Shown: positions 62,243 to 64,000 of the stretch, one piece after another
How the letters are laid out: every line of letters begins with the position of its first letter
Numbering within the stretch: position 1 is the first letter of the stretch
NCBI GenBank assembly: GCA_000171875.1
Contig: ABHI01000001.1
Span: 1,148,027-1,212,026 of the forward strand
Direction of reading: 5' to 3'
From: Flavobacteriales bacterium ALC-1
Lineage (GTDB): Bacteria > Bacteroidota > Bacteroidia > Flavobacteriales > Flavobacteriaceae
Length of the DNA: 64,000 nt
The notes under the pieces: model-generated
The model's database searches: none
The model's input: only the letters and a program-made list of their open reading frames with translations
What the model was told of the DNA's origin: nothing
Position numbers and translations under genes: made by a program

Positions 62243-64000
62243 ATGTTTAATGATGTTTATGATGTAATAGTTGTTGGTGCTGGTCATGCTGGTAGTGAGG
62301 CAGCGGCAGCTTCTGCAAATATGGGAAGTAAGACATTGTTAATTACAATGAACCTCCAGAACATTGCCCAGATGTCTTGTAATCCAGCAATGGGAGGTAT
62401 AGCAAAAGGGCAAATTGTAAGAGAGATTGATGCGCTTGGTGGTTACAGCGGAATTGTGTCTGATACCTCGGCGATTCAATTCAAGATGCTTAATAAATCT
62501 AAAGGACCAGCGATGTGGAGTCCAAGGGTTCAGTCTGACAGAATGCGCTTTGCAGAAGACTGGAGATTGCTTTTAGAGGGAACACCTAACCTTGATTTTT
62601 ATCAAGAAATGGTTTCTGGGTTAATTGTAGAAAACCATAAAGTAGTTGGTGTAAAAACATCACTTGGTATTGAAGTAAAAGCTAAGACTGTTGTATTAAC
62701 TAATGGAACATTTTTAAATGGGCTTATTCATATTGGTGACAAAAATTTTGGTGGAGGAAGAGCCGGAGAAAGAGCCGCTACTGGAATTACAGAACAGTTA
62801 GTAAATCTAGGTTTTGATTCTGGGAGAATGAAAACTGGAACACCACCTAGAGTGGATGGGAGATCATTAGACTATTCTAAAATGATTGAACAACCTGGTG
62901 ATGAAAACCCAGAAAAATTCTCTTATTTAGATATTACAAAACCACTTCAAGAACAACGTTCTTGTCATATGACATATACCAGTGAACAGGTCCATGATTT
63001 GCTGCGAGAAGGCTTTGATCGCTCGCCAATGTTTAATGGAAGAATTAAAAGTGTCGGACCAAGATATTGCCCATCTATAGAAGACAAAATCAACCGCTTT
63101 GCTGATAAAGACAGACACCAATTATTTGTGGAACCTGAAGGATGGAATACTTGTGAAGTTTATGTCAATGGTTTTTCAACATCACTACCCGAAGATGTTC
63201 AATTTAAAGCTCTGCGTTCAGTTGTTGGTTTTGAAAATGTAAAATTCTTTAGACCAGGTTATGCGATTGAATATGATTATTTTCCGCCAACACAACTAAA
63301 ACATACACTTGAAACTAAGCTTGTTGATGGTTTATATTTTGCTGGACAAATCAATGGAACAACCGGATATGAAGAGGCTGCTTCTCAAGGATTAATGGCC
63401 GGAATTAATGCGAGTTTAAAAGTTCAAGAAAGGGAAGTGTTTACCCTTAAGCGAGACGAAGCTTACATAGGTGTTTTAATAGATGACTTAATTACCAAAG
63501 GGACGGAAGAGCCTTATCGAATGTTTACATCTAGAGCTGAATACAGAACACTGTTGAGACAAGATAACGCAGATTTTAGATTAACACCTAAAGGGTATGA
63601 GATAGGTTTAGCGACTAAAAGACGCTTAAGCCGAATGGAAGAAAAGCAGTCTAAATCTGATGCTTTTGTACAATTCTTTAAAGACACAAGTGTAAAACCA
63701 GAAGAGGCAAATCCGGTTTTAGAAGCTAAAAACTCATCACCTGTAAAACAACAAGACAAAATGTTTAAGTTGTTTGCTAGGCCAAACATTACAACTCAAG
63801 ATGTTAGAAAGTTTAATGCTGTAGAAAGATATATTCAAGACAATAACTTGGATACAGAGGTGATCGAGCAAACAGAAATTCAGGTAAAATATGCCGGTTA
63901 TATAGAGAAGGAAAAGAACAATGCTGATAAACTAAATAGGTTAGAGAATTTGAAAATTCCAGTTGATTTTGATTATAATAAACTCAAATCAATGAGCATG
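62243..64000 (+). CDS. mnmG: tRNA uridine-5-carboxymethylaminomethyl modification enzyme MnmG (3' end outside window)
   Basis: The frame starts MFNDVYDVIVVGAGHAGSEA (FAD-binding GxGxxG near residue 12) and runs open to the window edge. About 586 of the usual ~620 residues are present. GidA signatures include MSCNPAMGGIAKGQIVREID, TGTPPRVDGRS, GLYFAGQINGTTGYEEAASQ and GLMAGINA. With MnmE it makes the cmnm5 modification of wobble uridines in tRNA. A parS-like palindrome and a TATATTTG promoter lie just upstream. Confidence 0.95.
   Translation, partial: MFNDVYDVIVVGAGHAGSEAAAASANMGSKTLLITMNLQNIAQMSCNPAMGGIAKGQIVREIDALGGYSGIVSDTSAIQFKMLNKSKGPAMWSPRVQSDRMRFAEDWRLLLEGTPNLDFYQEMVSGLIVENHKVVGVKTSLGIEVKAKTVVLTNGTFLNGLIHIGDKNFGGGRAGERAATGITEQLVNLGFDSGRMKTGTPPRVDGRSLDYSKMIEQPGDENPEKFSYLDITKPLQEQRSCHMTYTSEQVHDLLREGFDRSPMFNGRIKSVGPRYCPSIEDKINRFADKDRHQLFVEPEGWNTCEVYVNGFSTSLPEDVQFKALRSVVGFENVKFFRPGYAIEYDYFPPTQLKHTLETKLVDGLYFAGQINGTTGYEEAASQGLMAGINASLKVQEREVFTLKRDEAYIGVLIDDLITKGTEEPYRMFTSRAEYRTLLRQDNADFRLTPKGYEIGLATKRRLSRMEEKQSKSDAFVQFFKDTSVKPEEANPVLEAKNSSPVKQQDKMFKLFARPNITTQDVRKFNAVERYIQDNNLDTEVIEQTEIQVKYAGYIEKEKNNADKLNRLENLKIPVDFDYNKLKSMSM

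Overview
The window is AT-rich DNA from a member of the Flavobacteriaceae (Bacteroidota), probably a marine genus, and chromosomal. The main signs are several proteins with the type IX secretion (T9SS) C-terminal sorting domain, LytTR regulators with TPR or propeller sensors, promoters of the TTTG-N19-TAnnTTTG kind, and ordinary flavobacterial housekeeping genes (rnpA, rnr, glnS, gltX, rpiB, folB, ybeY, mnmG). No genus can be named from the sequence alone. No rRNA, insertion sequence, integrase or CRISPR array is visible. One tRNA, tRNA-Cys(GCA), is present.

Layout. 1-10.1 kb: two tandem modules, each a membrane-anchored LytTR regulator followed by a large secreted T9SS protein; the two secreted paralogues share a spaced upstream motif. 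Two small outer-membrane-type proteins follow. 10.1-19.8 kb: ion transport (Na+/H+ antiporter with TrkA-type domain, SulP transporter, a chimeric Usp/STAS gene remnant between them), a DUF202 protein, an MBL-fold hydrolase, and a lipoprotein subtilase next to a lipoprotein M1 aminopeptidase. 19.8-33.0 kb: a 13 kb minus-strand cassette that looks accessory. It holds an uncharacterised 1163-residue protein, a polymorphic-toxin-like chassis, a WHH-type HNH nuclease toxin, an SMI1/KNR4 immunity protein, a MORN-like protein, endonuclease V, an endolysin-like hydrolase, a holin, three fibre or adaptor proteins and a possible spanin-like protein. No capsid, terminase, sheath or integrase gene accompanies them. 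33.4-39.0 kb: a divergent LexA/CI-like S24 repressor with an Ala-Gly cleavage site, then rnpA, an S41 protease, an OmpA protein, and the minus-strand GNAT-CDF-rpiB group.

39.0-39.6 kb: a long AT-rich non-coding stretch with repeated DnaA-box-like nonamers and nested inverted repeats, a candidate replication origin. A perfect parS-like 16-bp palindrome stands before mnmG at 62.2 kb. 39.6-64 kb: mostly core genes (rnr, LysE, RDD, folB, a CotH/LTD T9SS protein, glnS, SPFH protein, gltX, alkane monooxygenase, ybeY, mnmG). A DUF4175-type gene of about 3.6 kb is broken by three single-base indels, and its true C-terminus overlaps ybeY.

The most interesting object is the 19.8-33.0 kb cassette. Its toxin genes lack visible export signals but sit beside a holin and endolysin and next to an apparently autocleavable repressor, which suggests (inference) DNA-damage-triggered release of a toxin particle or toxin by lysis.
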